From the NCBI GenBank assembly GCA_046351135.1, contig JAXLZA010000017.1:1-64000 (forward strand): a stretch of 64,000 bases of DNA, read 5' to 3'. Below are positions 1 to 8,731 of this stretch, in pieces. This DNA is from UBA4427 sp046351135. Its GTDB lineage: Bacteria > Myxococcota_A > UBA9160 > UBA4427. The notes below the pieces were generated by a model. That model made no database searches. It saw only the letters and a program-made list of their open reading frames with translations, and was not told the origin of the DNA. Within the stretch, counting starts at the first letter, position 1; each line of letters begins with the position of its first letter. The translations under genes and the position numbers were made by a program.

Positions 1-762
1 GTCGAGGAACCGCTCGCTGCGCAGCTCGACCCCGACGTGGAAGCGCTGGAACCGGAACACGAGACGCGCTGCTTCGCGCACGCCGGCGGCGGGCAGCACG
101 TGGTCCGGGAGCGCCTCGAAAGGCCTCGCGAGCCCCGTCGCGAGGGAACGGAGCGTCCCGAGCGCGATGGGCACGAGCCCCTCCTGCCCTCTTGCACAGG
201 CGCTGCACACCAGCCCGCCATCGGGCACGTGGAAATTCACCCCGTGCGCATCCGACACGTGCTCCCCGGGCTCTCGCCCGCACCGCACGCAGCGCGCGAA
301 CTCCGGCCGAAGCCCGAGCGCGTCGAGCACCCGGAGCTCGAGCAGGATCCGCAGGCTCGGCGTCGGGCGCACGCGCTCGAGGAGCCCGAGGCTCCGGCTG
401 GCGAGGGCGAAGAGCGGTCGCGCCTCCGCCGCCTCCATCGCCTCGGGCGACAAGCGGTCGAACAGCTCGACCAGGAAGCTCGCGAGCGCATAACGCGCGG
501 GCTCTCGGCGCAGCCCGAGGTGGGGATCGACGAGGCGCGCCCGCTCGAGGAAGCCCATGCCGCCCCGGGGACGGGTGCGCCCCTCGATCGCGAGCTGATT
601 GAAGAGGTCGAGGGTCCCCGGAAATCGCCGCAGGCTCTTTCGGGCACTCTTCGCGATCGCCGTCAGGCGGCCGGTCTGTTCGGTCAGGAGGTGGACGACG
701 AGGTCCGATTCCCCGAACTCGACGGCGCGCAGCAGCACCGCCTCACATTCGATCGTCGCCAC
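1..762 (-). CDS. recO: DNA repair protein RecO (C-terminus cut by window edge)
   Basis: RecO anneals single-stranded DNA and helps load RecA with RecR in gap repair. The frame reads in from a GTG at 762 with N-terminus MATIECEAVLLRAVEFGESD, the usual start of the RecO OB-fold. Two CxxC pairs (CVRCG, then CSAC about 30 residues later) form the zinc site found in many RecO proteins. 254 residues are visible, close to full family length, so only the last few residues are missing. The start lies 9 bases after the stop of the RodZ-like gene, so the two are probably cotranscribed. GTG was chosen because an in-frame stop lies just upstream. Assignment is firm; the exact start is less so. Confidence 0.88.
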   Translation of the reverse strand, partial: MATIECEAVLLRAVEFGESDLVVHLLTEQTGRLTAIAKSARKSLRRFPGTLDLFNQLAIEGRTRPRGGMGFLERARLVDPHLGLRREPARYALASFLVELFDRLSPEAMEAAEARPLFALASRSLGLLERVRPTPSLRILLELRVLDALGLRPEFARCVRCGREPGEHVSDAHGVNFHVPDGGLVCSACARGQEGLVPIALGTLRSLATGLARPFEALPDHVLPAAGVREAARLVFRFQRFHVGVELRSERFLD

Positions 763-771
763 CGGCCACCC

Positions 772-1608
772 TCACGCCGGCCCACCGACCGCCCCGGCCG
801 GACCGGACGCCGGGTCCGGGATCGTGACCGGGGGAGCAGCCTCGCCCTCCGTCCACGTCGGAACGGCGGGCTCAGGCGTGGAGGCGGGAACGGGCTCGGG
901 CGGGGCCACGGATTCGAGCGGAGTCACGGGCTCCGGCGCCGGCGCGAGCGCTGGAGTGGGCGGCGGCTCGGGCGTGGGCTCGCGCACGGGCATGGGAACG
1001 GGCACGGGCTGCGACTCGGGCGCGAGGTCGACCGCGGGCACGGACACCGGCTCCGGCTCGGGCGGCGGCTCGGGCGCAGGCGGCGGGACCACGAAGCGCC
1101 CCTCGGCGACGTCGCGGGCGAGCTGGTGGACCGGATCCCGCCAGAGGACGACCTCGCGTCCGCGGGCCGAGCCACCCCCGACCAGCAGGTTCCAGCCCGC
1201 GCGCAGCACGAGCACGGCGATCGCCGTCGCCGCGACGAGGGCGACGAGAGCCAGCAGCTGCTTGCGCCACAGCCCGACGCCGTCGCGATCCCAGCGGCGG
1301 GCGACCGGCTCGTCGAGCATCCGCGCGACCGTCTGGTCGGCGTCGAGCCCGAGCGCGGTGGCGACGGTCCGGACGAAGCCGCGCACGAAGCCGTCGGTGA
1401 CGCCGTCGAAGTAGCCGGCTTCGAGGCGTTCGAGGGAGCGAAGGGGAATGCGGGTATCGGCCGCGAGATCCTCGATCGTGATCCCGCGCAGCAGACGCTG
1501 GCGCTTCAGGTAGCCGCCGATCGAAGTCGCAGCGGCCCCGTCGCCGTCGTCCGGCGTCGGCGGCAGCTCGCCCCCGCTCGCGCGCAGCATTCCCTGGCTC
1601 TCGCTCAT
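772..1608 (-). CDS. RodZ-like membrane helix-turn-helix protein
   Basis: A 278-residue protein with a cytoplasmic HTH domain at about residues 28-95 (GGYLKRQRLLRGITIEDLA...), one membrane segment at about 115-137, and a long proline/glutamate/valine-rich tail outside. This is the RodZ plan (HTH_25, TM, periplasmic part), and RodZ links MreB filaments to the cell-wall elongation machinery. The folded RodZ C-terminal domain (DUF4115) is not recognisable; only low-complexity sequence follows the TM. It sits directly after a PilF/PilW-like TPR lipoprotein, the order pilF-rodZ seen in many proteobacteria, which supports the call. ATG at 1608 is preferred over a GTG two codons upstream. It might be a generic membrane HTH protein rather than a functional RodZ. 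Confidence 0.7.
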   Translation of the reverse strand: MSESQGMLRASGGELPPTPDDGDGAAATSIGGYLKRQRLLRGITIEDLAADTRIPLRSLERLEAGYFDGVTDGFVRGFVRTVATALGLDADQTVARMLDEPVARRWDRDGVGLWRKQLLALVALVAATAIAVLVLRAGWNLLVGGGSARGREVVLWRDPVHQLARDVAEGRFVVPPPAPEPPPEPEPVSVPAVDLAPESQPVPVPMPVREPTPEPPPTPALAPAPEPVTPLESVAPPEPVPASTPEPAVPTWTEGEAAPPVTIPDPASGPAGAVGGPA

Positions 1609-1665
1609 GCCCACCCCGCGGCGCGCAGCGTAGCAGCGCCACGGCCTGCAGGCGGTGCGAACGGA

Positions 1666-2499
1666 TCAGCGGAGCAGATCGAGATAGGCCTGGGACTGCG
1701 ATCCCCACTCGAGCATCGGCCCGGTCTCGACGGCGGCACGGAAGTGGGCGATCGCCTTCTCCCGGTCGCCGAGGGCGACGAAGATCTCGCCGAGCCGGAA
1801 GTTCGCCTCGGTCCGCCCCGCGCCGCTGAGGCGCCCGCTGGCGATGGCCCGCTCGAAGGCCGAGACCGCCGCGACGCGGTTGCCGAGCTTCGACTCGAGG
1901 ATGCCGAGATTCAGCAGCGCGGGCCCGTAGCGGGGGAAGTAGTCGAGCGCCGTCGTCAGGCGGGCCCGGGCGTCGTCGTAGCGTCCCAGCTGGATCATCG
2001 CCCAGGCGCAGTTCGTGAGCGGACGCCACGGGCTCGAAAAGGTCGGGTCGACCGCCAGCGCCTCGCAATGGGGGATCGCTTCCGCCGGCCGGCCCATCTG
2101 CGAGAGCAGGGCCGAGAGGTTGAGCCGCGCGTCCTGGAGGGTCTCCGTGTCGCGATTCTCCTCCGCGAGGCGGACGGCGGTCTCGAAGGCCAGGAGCGCC
2201 TTCTCGGTCTGGGCCTTGCGGCGATAGGCATCGCCGATCCAGAGATGCGTCACCGGGTCGGACGGGTCGTGCTCGAGCGAGGCCGAGAGCTCGCGGATCG
2301 CCATCGCGGTGCGACCGGTCGAGAGGTAGTCGATCCCGAGGTCCCGCTTGGCGCGCCCCTGGCTCGCGACCTCGATGCCCCCCTCGTCGATCGTCGTCGT
2401 GGCACACCCGCCCGCGAAGGCCATCAGGATCGCCCCGATCAGCGCCGCGAGCCGCCGCTCGGCTCCGACTCCGCCCTTCACGCTCGCATTCGATTCCAT
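1666..2499 (-). CDS. TPR lipoprotein, PilF/PilW-like
   Basis: A 277-residue protein. The ATG at 2499 has a GGAGG box 7 bases upstream and is followed by a lipoprotein signal with lipobox LMAFAGGC (Cys about residue 30). The rest is helical repeats of TPR type (for example RDLGIDYLSTGRTAMAIREL, then a last repeat ending GDREKAIAHFRAAVETGP). Outer-membrane TPR lipoproteins of this kind next to rodZ are the PilF/PilW family, which help assemble the type IV pilus secretin. No pilus gene lies in this window, so the pilotin role is inferred from position only. It is probably in one operon with the RodZ-like gene (57-base gap) and recO. Confidence 0.68.
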   Translation of the reverse strand: MESNASVKGGVGAERRLAALIGAILMAFAGGCATTTIDEGGIEVASQGRAKRDLGIDYLSTGRTAMAIRELSASLEHDPSDPVTHLWIGDAYRRKAQTEKALLAFETAVRLAEENRDTETLQDARLNLSALLSQMGRPAEAIPHCEALAVDPTFSSPWRPLTNCAWAMIQLGRYDDARARLTTALDYFPRYGPALLNLGILESKLGNRVAAVSAFERAIASGRLSGAGRTEANFRLGEIFVALGDREKAIAHFRAAVETGPMLEWGSQSQAYLDLLR

Positions 2500-2542
2500 C
2501 CTCGGACCTCCAGGCAAAGGCGCCGCACTCGACACGGCCAGC

Positions 2543-3895
2543 TCAGAAACTCGACAAGAGGCGCGCCAGCAGCGGCACCCGCTTCGCGGGGTCGCGCTCC
2601 CGGCGGACGCGCACGATCGGGATCCGCGCGAGCTCCGACGAGCGATCCGCACCGACCTCCGACGCGCCGGGCCGGGCGCCGCCCCGCAGCCCGTCCGGAT
2701 TCCGGAACTTCGAGAGCACCACCCGCGGAGGCCGGACCACGGCCCCCTTGGGCTCGGCCGGGGCCTCGGACCGGGGTGCGGCAGGCGAAGCCCCGCCCCC
2801 AGGCTTCGCGGACACCGCAACCGTCCCCGGGAGCCCCGTCGTCGGGGTCGCGTCGTCCGAGGTCGGGCCAGGCGAGGCCGAAGGCGGCTCGGCGGCGGGC
2901 CGGGTCGCCATGGACACCACGGGGGACGGCGCCGGCGACGCGGCGACCGCGGTCGGCGGGACGGGTCGGGCGACGCTCTCCGGGGCTCGAGCCGGGGCGG
3001 GCCGGGATGCCGCGACCGGCGCGAAGGGAGGGGCCGGCGGGGTCGGGGGCGCGACGCGGGACGGGGCGGCAGCGATCGGGGCCGTCGGCTCGGTCAGGTC
3101 CGATTCGCCGAGGACCCCGTCCTCGAGGCTCCAGTCGTCTTCCCCATCGAGGTCGTCGTCGAGATCGTTCGCGAGCCCGTCGTCGAAGCCATCCTCCAGG
3201 GCGTCCGCGAGGGCCTCGTCGAGACCATGCTCGAGGGGCTCGTCGAGATCCGCAGCTTGGATGCGATCCGCGCGGATCGGCTCGGGTGTGGCTTCGCGCT
3301 CGAGCTCGAGGTCCGGCTCGAGGGTCTCGGTCGCGTCGAGGCCGAGCGGCGATGCGGGCTCGTCGTCGAGCACGAAGGGCGCCACGTCGTCGAGCATCAG
3401 CTCGGGATACTGCATCTCCTCGACCGCCTGGCTCGGCGAGAGCGGGCCGACCGGGCCGTCGTCGTCGTCGCGGTCCCGTTCCGCGTCCGGGGAGCGCGGC
3501 GGCAGCAGGCTCTCCATGCCCCCCATCAGGTCCGCCCAGTGGGCCATCGCCCGGGCCCGCCCGGCCTGGCCCGGCGTCTCCTCGAGCAGGTCCTCGTCGA
3601 ACAGGAAGCCCATGCGCTCCGCTTCCTCGAGCAGCGGCTCGAGGGCCTGGTCGAGGGGCACGTCGAAGTCGATCGATTCCTGGTTGCGCAGCACCACGAC
3701 CTGGCGCGACTCGCTGGCGCGCACGCCGAGCGCGATGCCGATGCCGCCGTACTCCTCGCCGAACGCGACCACGGCGGCCCGCGCCGGTCCGACCGGCAGG
3801 TAGCCGACGTTCAGGACCGGGGCGTTCAGGGCCGGCCGGAAATGCAGGATGCTCGCCTCCGAGAGCGGAAGCGGTTCGGACAGACGGCGGAACAT
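2543..3895 (-). CDS. Uncharacterised acidic, proline/alanine-rich protein
   Basis: A 450-residue protein that I do not recognise. Residues 1 to about 160 look like a folded domain (starts MFRRLSEPLPLSEASILHF; beta-rich stretch LNVGYLPVGPARAAVVAFGE). Next comes a strongly acidic segment (about 170-310, repeats of D/E including DDDLDGEDD), then an A/P/S-rich linker (about 310-400), and a basic C-terminus ending PLLARLLSSF. No signal peptide or membrane segment is seen. The frame is open further upstream, but ATG 3895 has a GGGG stretch just before it and removes an arginine-rich low-complexity leader, so I chose it. It is first in line before the TPR lipoprotein (43-base gap). A scaffold or regulatory protein is possible, but function is unknown. 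Confidence 0.6.
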   Translation of the reverse strand: MFRRLSEPLPLSEASILHFRPALNAPVLNVGYLPVGPARAAVVAFGEEYGGIGIALGVRASESRQVVVLRNQESIDFDVPLDQALEPLLEEAERMGFLFDEDLLEETPGQAGRARAMAHWADLMGGMESLLPPRSPDAERDRDDDDGPVGPLSPSQAVEEMQYPELMLDDVAPFVLDDEPASPLGLDATETLEPDLELEREATPEPIRADRIQAADLDEPLEHGLDEALADALEDGFDDGLANDLDDDLDGEDDWSLEDGVLGESDLTEPTAPIAAAPSRVAPPTPPAPPFAPVAASRPAPARAPESVARPVPPTAVAASPAPSPVVSMATRPAAEPPSASPGPTSDDATPTTGLPGTVAVSAKPGGGASPAAPRSEAPAEPKGAVVRPPRVVLSKFRNPDGLRGGARPGASEVGADRSSELARIPIVRVRRERDPAKRVPLLARLLSSF

Positions 3896-4293
3896 GTCCC
3901 CTGCATCGGCGCTGCCGAGGGAATCTTGAGCCTCATGGAGCGGCAGCCGAGGCCCAAAGTCCCGGTCGAGCCGACCTTTTTTCCGCGTCGATCGGGGCCC
4001 GGACCGGCGCGCGCGGGACCTTTCGCGCGCCCCTCGACCCGATACAATCCGGGCGGCCGATGCTCGGCCGGGTGGTCTGACCTCCAAAGGCCGCTCGGAT
4101 GAGCCCGCGAATTGCGCGGGTCGAGCCGGCCTCGCGAGTCATGTCCGCGTCGCGCTTCGGGGAAGAAGACCCGGGTTCGACGTCGGGCCGGGTTCGAAGA
4201 CAGTCCGAAGTTCCCAGATCCAAATCCCCACCCCGCGGCCGCGAAGGTCGCGAGTCGATCGCGAATCCTGCGCGACACGAGAGACGGGCCAGC
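3896..4293 (+). promoter_or_regulatory. Divergent intergenic region upstream of korA
   Basis: 398 bases separate the acidic protein (minus) from korA (plus). A TACAAT hexamer at 4043-4048 resembles a sigma-70 -10 box pointing toward korA, but no good -35 lies 16-18 bases upstream, so promoter assignment is weak. A run of six T at about 3977 stands out from the GC-rich background. An in-frame upstream ATG (4099) would extend KorA by 65 arginine/serine-rich residues unlike the family, so this stretch is read as untranslated leader. Confidence 0.3.
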
Positions 4294-6147
4294 GTGACCA
4301 CCAGCCATCCTTCCTCCAGCCACAAGCCGATCGAACAACTGACGAGCGTCGCCATCCGATTCGCCGGAGACTCCGGCGACGGCATGCAGATCACGGGCTC
4401 GAAGTTCACCGACGAGACCGCTCTCTTCGGAAATGATCTTTCGACGTTTCCCGACTTTCCCGCCGAGATCCGCGCCCCTGCCGGCACGATGGCCGGCGTG
4501 TCCGGCTTCCAGATCCACTTCTCGAGCCAGGACATCCATACGCCCGCCGACCGGCCGGACGTGCTGATCGCCTTCAATCCCGCCGCGCTGCGCGGCAACG
4601 CGAACGACGTGCGCCCGGGCGGGATGATCATCATCAACATCGACGCCTTCAATCAGAAGTCGTTGACCCGCGCCGGCTACACGAGCGACCCGCTCCCGGC
4701 GCTGCGCGAGCGCTACAAGCTGATCGAGGTCCCGTTCACGACCCTGAACCGCGACGCGCTCCAGGGACTCGATCTGTCCTCGCGCGAGATCGATCGCTGC
4801 AAGAACTTCTTCGCCCTCGGCGTGCTGTGCTGGCTCTACGGCCGGCCGATGGAGTCGACCGAGCGCTGGCTCGCGACGAAGTTCAAGGGCGAGATCCTCG
4901 AGGGCAACATCCGCACCCTGCGCGCGGGCCACGCCTTCGGTGAGACGACCGAGCTCTTCCCCGCCTCCTTCGTCGTGCCCGCCGCGAAGATCCAGCCCGG
5001 GACCTACCGCAACATCACGGGCAACCAGGCCATCGCCTGGGGCATCGTGGCCGCCGGCGTCCAGATGGAGCGCGACGTCTTCTTCGGCGCGTATCCGATC
5101 ACGCCGGCCTCCGACGTGCTCCACGAGGTCGCGCGCTACCGACACTTCGGTGTGAAGACGTTCCAGGCCGAGGACGAGATCGCCGCGGTCTCCTCGTCGA
5201 TCGGGGCGGCCTTCGCGGGGCAGCTCGCGGTGACGGTGTCCTCGGGACCGGGATTCGTCCTCAAGCAGGAGGCGCTCGGGCTCGCGGTGATGACGGAGCT
5301 CCCGCTCGTCGCGATCAACGTGCAGCGCGCGGGACCGTCGACCGGCTCGCCGACGAAGACCGAGCAGGGCGACCTGCTCTCCTCGCTCTTCGGCCGGCAT
5401 TCGCAGAGCCCGCTCCCGATCCTCGCGGCCTCGACCCCGGGCGACTGCTTCTATACGACGCTCGAGGCCTTCAAGCTGGCGGTCAAGTACATGACGCCGG
5501 TCGTCGTCCTGTCGGACGGCTACATCGCCAACAGCTCGGAGCCGTGGCTGATCCCGGACGTCGATTCGCTCGAGCGCAATCCGGTGCACTTCGCGGAGCC
5601 GGTCGAGGTCGGGACCTTCAAGCCCTACTCGCGCGATCCGCAGACCCTGGCCCGCCCCTGGGCGATCCCGGGCACGCCCGGCCTCGAGCACCGCATCGGC
5701 GGCCTCACGAAGCAGGACCAGACCGGCAACGTCAGCTACGACGCCGAGAACCACGGCAAGATGATCGCCCTGCGCAAGGCCAAGATCGAAGGCATCGCGA
5801 ACGATCTGCCGCCGGTCGAGGTCGACGGTCCCGAAAAGGGCGAGCTGCTCGTCGTCGGCTGGGGCGGCACGAAGGGCTCGATCACCGCCGCCGTCGAGGC
5901 GGCGCGGGCCGAGGGGCTCTCGGTGTCGCAGATCCACCTGCGCCACCTGAACCCCTTCCCGAGCAACCTCGGCGACGTGCTGCGACGCTTCAAGAAGGTG
6001 CTGCTGCCGGAGCTGACGGACGGCCATCTGGCCCTCCTGCTCCGCGCCAAGTACCTGGTCGACGTCCAGTCGTACACGAAGATCATCGGCCAGCCCTTCA
6101 AGGTCTCGGAGCTCCTCGAGGCCATCCGAAAGGTCCACGGGGCCTGA
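4294..6147 (+). CDS. korA: 2-oxoacid:ferredoxin oxidoreductase, fused gamma-alpha subunit
   Basis: A 617-residue subunit of a CoA-dependent 2-oxoacid:ferredoxin oxidoreductase, most likely acting on 2-oxoglutarate (2-oxoglutarate + CoA to succinyl-CoA + CO2, electrons to ferredoxin). The N-terminal third is the gamma domain (VAIRFAGDSGDGMQITG at about 20-36). The alpha domain starts near residue 243 (GNQAIAWGIVAAG) with the conserved FQAEDEIAAVS segment and a C-terminal transketolase-like domain (LLVVGWGGTKGSI). This gamma-alpha fusion paired with a separate beta subunit is the KorAB architecture known from actinobacteria and others, often in organisms that respire oxygen. GTG 4294 gives normal family length. 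korB follows after 140 bases, and succinyl-CoA synthetase lies nearby, which supports 2-oxoglutarate as substrate. Confidence 0.9.
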   Translation: MTTSHPSSSHKPIEQLTSVAIRFAGDSGDGMQITGSKFTDETALFGNDLSTFPDFPAEIRAPAGTMAGVSGFQIHFSSQDIHTPADRPDVLIAFNPAALRGNANDVRPGGMIIINIDAFNQKSLTRAGYTSDPLPALRERYKLIEVPFTTLNRDALQGLDLSSREIDRCKNFFALGVLCWLYGRPMESTERWLATKFKGEILEGNIRTLRAGHAFGETTELFPASFVVPAAKIQPGTYRNITGNQAIAWGIVAAGVQMERDVFFGAYPITPASDVLHEVARYRHFGVKTFQAEDEIAAVSSSIGAAFAGQLAVTVSSGPGFVLKQEALGLAVMTELPLVAINVQRAGPSTGSPTKTEQGDLLSSLFGRHSQSPLPILAASTPGDCFYTTLEAFKLAVKYMTPVVVLSDGYIANSSEPWLIPDVDSLERNPVHFAEPVEVGTFKPYSRDPQTLARPWAIPGTPGLEHRIGGLTKQDQTGNVSYDAENHGKMIALRKAKIEGIANDLPPVEVDGPEKGELLVVGWGGTKGSITAAVEAARAEGLSVSQIHLRHLNPFPSNLGDVLRRFKKVLLPELTDGHLALLLRAKYLVDVQSYTKIIGQPFKVSELLEAIRKVHGA

Positions 6148-6287
6148 CCGATCCGAAGCCGCCGGGCGATCCGACGGGTCGCCCGGCGCTCGGAGCGCCC
6201 GGCGTCGCCCCACCGTCCGCCCTCAGAGAATCCGTTCGTCGTCCCCGAATCCAGTCACCGCTTCCCACCGATCGAGGAAACCAAGTC

Positions 6288-7310
6288 ATGGCCGCACCCG
6301 CCGTCAAAGTCACCGCCAAGGATTTCACCTCCGACCAGGACGTCCGCTGGTGTCCCGGATGCGGGGACTACTCGATCCTCGCGAACGTGCAGCGCGTGAT
6401 GCCGGAGCTCGGCGTGCCGCGGGAGAACGTGGTCTTCGTGTCGGGCATCGGGTGCTCCTCCCGCTTCCCCTACTACATGAACACCTACGGCTTCCACACG
6501 ATCCACGGCCGCGCCCCGGCCTTCGCGACCGGCATCAAGGCCTCGCGCCCCGAGCTCTCGGTCTGGGTCGTGACCGGCGACGGCGACGGCCTCTCGATCG
6601 GCGGCAACCACCTGATCCACACCATCCGCCGCAACGTCGACTGCCAGATCCTGCTCTTCAACAACCGCATCTACGGCCTGACCAAGGGCCAGTACTCGCC
6701 GACCTCCCAGATGGGCCTCAAGACGAAGTCGACGCCCCAGGGCTCGATCGACCACCCGCTCGACCCGATCGCCTTCGCGCTGGGCTGCGGTGCGACCTTC
6801 GTCGCCCGGACGATCGACGTCGACGCCAAGCACATGCAGGAGGTCCTGACCCGCGCGCACCAGCACAAGGGCACGGCCTTCGTCGAGATCCTCCAGAACT
6901 GCCCGGTCTTCAACGACGGCGTCTGGGAGGAGATGCAGGACCGCAAGACCCGTGCGACCTCGACGATCAACCTCGAGCAGGGCCAGCCGCTGGTCTTCGG
7001 CACGCCCGACGCGCGCAAGGGCATCGTGCTGAAGAACGGCGAGCCGACCGTGATCGACCTCGCGGCGGGCGAGGACCCGATCGCGAAGGGCGTCGTCATC
7101 CACGACGAGCACGCGAAGACCTCGTCCTACGCCGGCATGCTCGCGACGCTCCAGCGCCCCGACTTCCCGATGCCGGTCGGCGTGTTCCGGGCCGTCGAGA
7201 AGGCGACCTACGAGGACATGCTGCAGAGCCAGGTCGACTCGGCCATCAAGCAGCGCGGCAAGGGCGACCTGAAGGCGCTGCTCCACTCGGGCGATACCTG
7301 GCAGATCTGA
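6288..7310 (+). CDS. korB: 2-oxoacid:ferredoxin oxidoreductase, beta (TPP) subunit
   Basis: A 340-residue beta subunit carrying thiamine diphosphate. Visible features are the N-terminal WCPGCGDY motif (Cys about 22 and 25), the TPP/Mg motif GDGDG near residue 97 with its NNRIYGLTKGQ end near 125, and the IGCSS motif near 50. It works with KorA to oxidise 2-oxoglutarate. ATG 6288 is preceded by GAGGAAA at a good distance. It does not carry the cluster-binding ferredoxin domain of PorD-type enzymes, so electrons must pass to a separate ferredoxin. The long C-terminal part (about 200-340) matches the KorB rather than the short PorB form. Confidence 0.92.
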   Translation: MAAPAVKVTAKDFTSDQDVRWCPGCGDYSILANVQRVMPELGVPRENVVFVSGIGCSSRFPYYMNTYGFHTIHGRAPAFATGIKASRPELSVWVVTGDGDGLSIGGNHLIHTIRRNVDCQILLFNNRIYGLTKGQYSPTSQMGLKTKSTPQGSIDHPLDPIAFALGCGATFVARTIDVDAKHMQEVLTRAHQHKGTAFVEILQNCPVFNDGVWEEMQDRKTRATSTINLEQGQPLVFGTPDARKGIVLKNGEPTVIDLAAGEDPIAKGVVIHDEHAKTSSYAGMLATLQRPDFPMPVGVFRAVEKATYEDMLQSQVDSAIKQRGKGDLKALLHSGDTWQI

Positions 7311-7318
7311 CGCGCCCG

Positions 7319-8566
7319 ATGCCATCGACGAGCCAGGACACCCCGGACGCGACGGTCGGTCCGGTTCGACCTCTCGCGCCCTTTCGCGAGCGGCGCTTCC
7401 TCGCCTGCTTCGCGACGGGGACGCTCGCGGCGTCCGGCAACTGGATGCTCTCGCTCTCGGTGCCGTACCTCGTCTACGAGCTGACCCGCTCGAGCGCCTG
7501 GCTCGGCGTGGCAGCGGTCGCCTCGAACCTGCCCTCGTTGATCGCGTCTCCGGTCGGCGGCGTCTTCGCCGATCGCTACGCCAAGCGGACGCTGCTCCTG
7601 GTCGCGGGCGGCATCCAGGTCGCCCTCGCCCTCGTGCTCTTCGCGACGAGCCGCGCGGGCCTGCTCGACATTCGCCTCCTCATCGGCCTCGCCGCGGCGA
7701 TGGGCTTCGCGTCGGCGACCCAGACGTCGGTCTACCAGTCCTTCGTCGCCGAGATCGTCCAGGCGCGCCACATCTCCGCCGCCTACCGCCTGAACGCGAT
7801 CCAGTTCAACGTCTCGCGGGCCATCGGTCCGGCGGTCGCGGGGCTCGTGCTCCACCGCTTCGGACCGACGACGGCCTTCCTCGTCAACGCCCTCTCCTTC
7901 GCCCCGCTGCTCTGCGTGCTCGCCGTGATAAGAACCCGGGACGTGCAGCGCAGCGTCGCGACGAGCGTCGCGGGCGAGATCGTCGAGGGTGCGCTGGTCG
8001 TCTGGCGGGATCACCGCCTGCGGATCGCGGTCCTGACCGGAGCGCTGTGCTCGATGTTCGGCATGAGCATCTACTCCCTCGCGGCGGGCCTCGCGAAGGA
8101 CGTCTTCCACGTCGACGAGGCCGGACTCGGCCTGCTCGTCTCGTCCATCGGCCTGATGTCGTTCCTGACGGCGCTGCTCGCCGTCTCCCTCGGCGACCGC
8201 CTCCGACGCTCGACGCTCGTGACCTCGGGCCTCGTGCTCTACGGCCTCGGGCTCCAGGTCGTCGCCGCGACGGACGTCTTCGCGGTCGGCCTCCTCGGCT
8301 TCGGGATCACCGGCATCGCCCACGTGATGGTCAACGTCTCGGTCACGACGACGATTCAGCAGTACGTCGCGCCCGAGTTCCGTGGGCGGGTGACCTCGTT
8401 CCAGCTGCTCGGGATCATGCTCTCGCTGCCGATCGGGGCACAGCTCGGCGGGCTCGCGGCGGACTTCGTGGGGCTGCCGGCGGTGGTCGCGGCGTACGGC
8501 GGGGTGCAGATCGCCTGCGGGCTGTGGGCGAAGCTGCGGATGGGCGGGCTGCGCGAGATCGACTGA
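7319..8566 (+). CDS. MFS transporter (drug/siderophore exporter-like)
   Basis: A 415-residue major facilitator superfamily protein with about 12 hydrophobic segments and the cytoplasmic loop 2-3 motif (GGVFADRYAKRTLL near residue 80). The overall pattern (LNAIQFNVSRAIGPAVAGL, FGMSIYSL) matches the MFS_3/enterobactin-exporter-like branch, which includes macrolide and siderophore exporters. The substrate cannot be told. It starts 8 bases after the korB stop, with no promoter between, so it may ride on the korAB transcript; a metabolic link is not evident. It ends before a strong hairpin shared with the convergent sucCD operon. Confidence 0.82.
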   Translation: MPSTSQDTPDATVGPVRPLAPFRERRFLACFATGTLAASGNWMLSLSVPYLVYELTRSSAWLGVAAVASNLPSLIASPVGGVFADRYAKRTLLLVAGGIQVALALVLFATSRAGLLDIRLLIGLAAAMGFASATQTSVYQSFVAEIVQARHISAAYRLNAIQFNVSRAIGPAVAGLVLHRFGPTTAFLVNALSFAPLLCVLAVIRTRDVQRSVATSVAGEIVEGALVVWRDHRLRIAVLTGALCSMFGMSIYSLAAGLAKDVFHVDEAGLGLLVSSIGLMSFLTALLAVSLGDRLRRSTLVTSGLVLYGLGLQVVAATDVFAVGLLGFGITGIAHVMVNVSVTTTIQQYVAPEFRGRVTSFQLLGIMLSLPIGAQLGGLAADFVGLPAVVAAYGGVQIACGLWAKLRMGGLREID

Positions 8567-8603
8567 GTGCGAGGAGCGCTGCGGGCCGCGGGCCGACGCA
8601 GCC

Positions 8604-8630
8604 TCGGCGTCGGCGTCGGCGTCGGCGTCG
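8604..8630. repeat. Short tandem repeat (TCGGCG)x4.5
   Basis: Four and a half exact copies of the hexamer TCGGCG lie in the non-coding gap between the MFS gene and sucD. The tract lies past the MFS stop, so copy-number change would not alter a protein. Confidence 0.9.
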
Positions 8631-8672
8631 ATCGTCGAGAGGGCGCCCGCTTCCGCAATCCTGAATAGAAAC

Positions 8673-8701
8673 GGGCCCGGTCGGTTGGTCCGACCGGGCC
8701 C
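8673..8701 (-). terminator. Intrinsic terminator between convergent MFS gene and sucD
   Basis: A perfect 12-bp inverted repeat (GGGCCCGGTCGG / CCGACCGGGCCC) with a 5-base loop. On the minus strand it is followed by GTTTCTATTC, a U-rich tract, so it should end the sucCD transcript. On the plus strand the following ATTCAT is weaker. Confidence 0.78.
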
Positions 8702-8731
8702 ATTCATCGCGTCGAGCGACGGCGTCGGCGC

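Noticed and set aside
37..4080. A very long plus-strand open frame (over 1,300 codons) opposite recO, rodZ-like, TPR and acidic-protein genes
   Set aside because: Product is arginine/glutamate/glycine-rich with no fold or motif, and it lies antisense to four genes with clear family signatures; such frames arise in DNA near 70% GC.
6148..6287. Possible small gene or regulatory RNA between korA and korB
   Set aside because: The 140 bases have no start with a ribosome-binding site, no strong hairpin and no conserved-looking structure; ordinary spacer.
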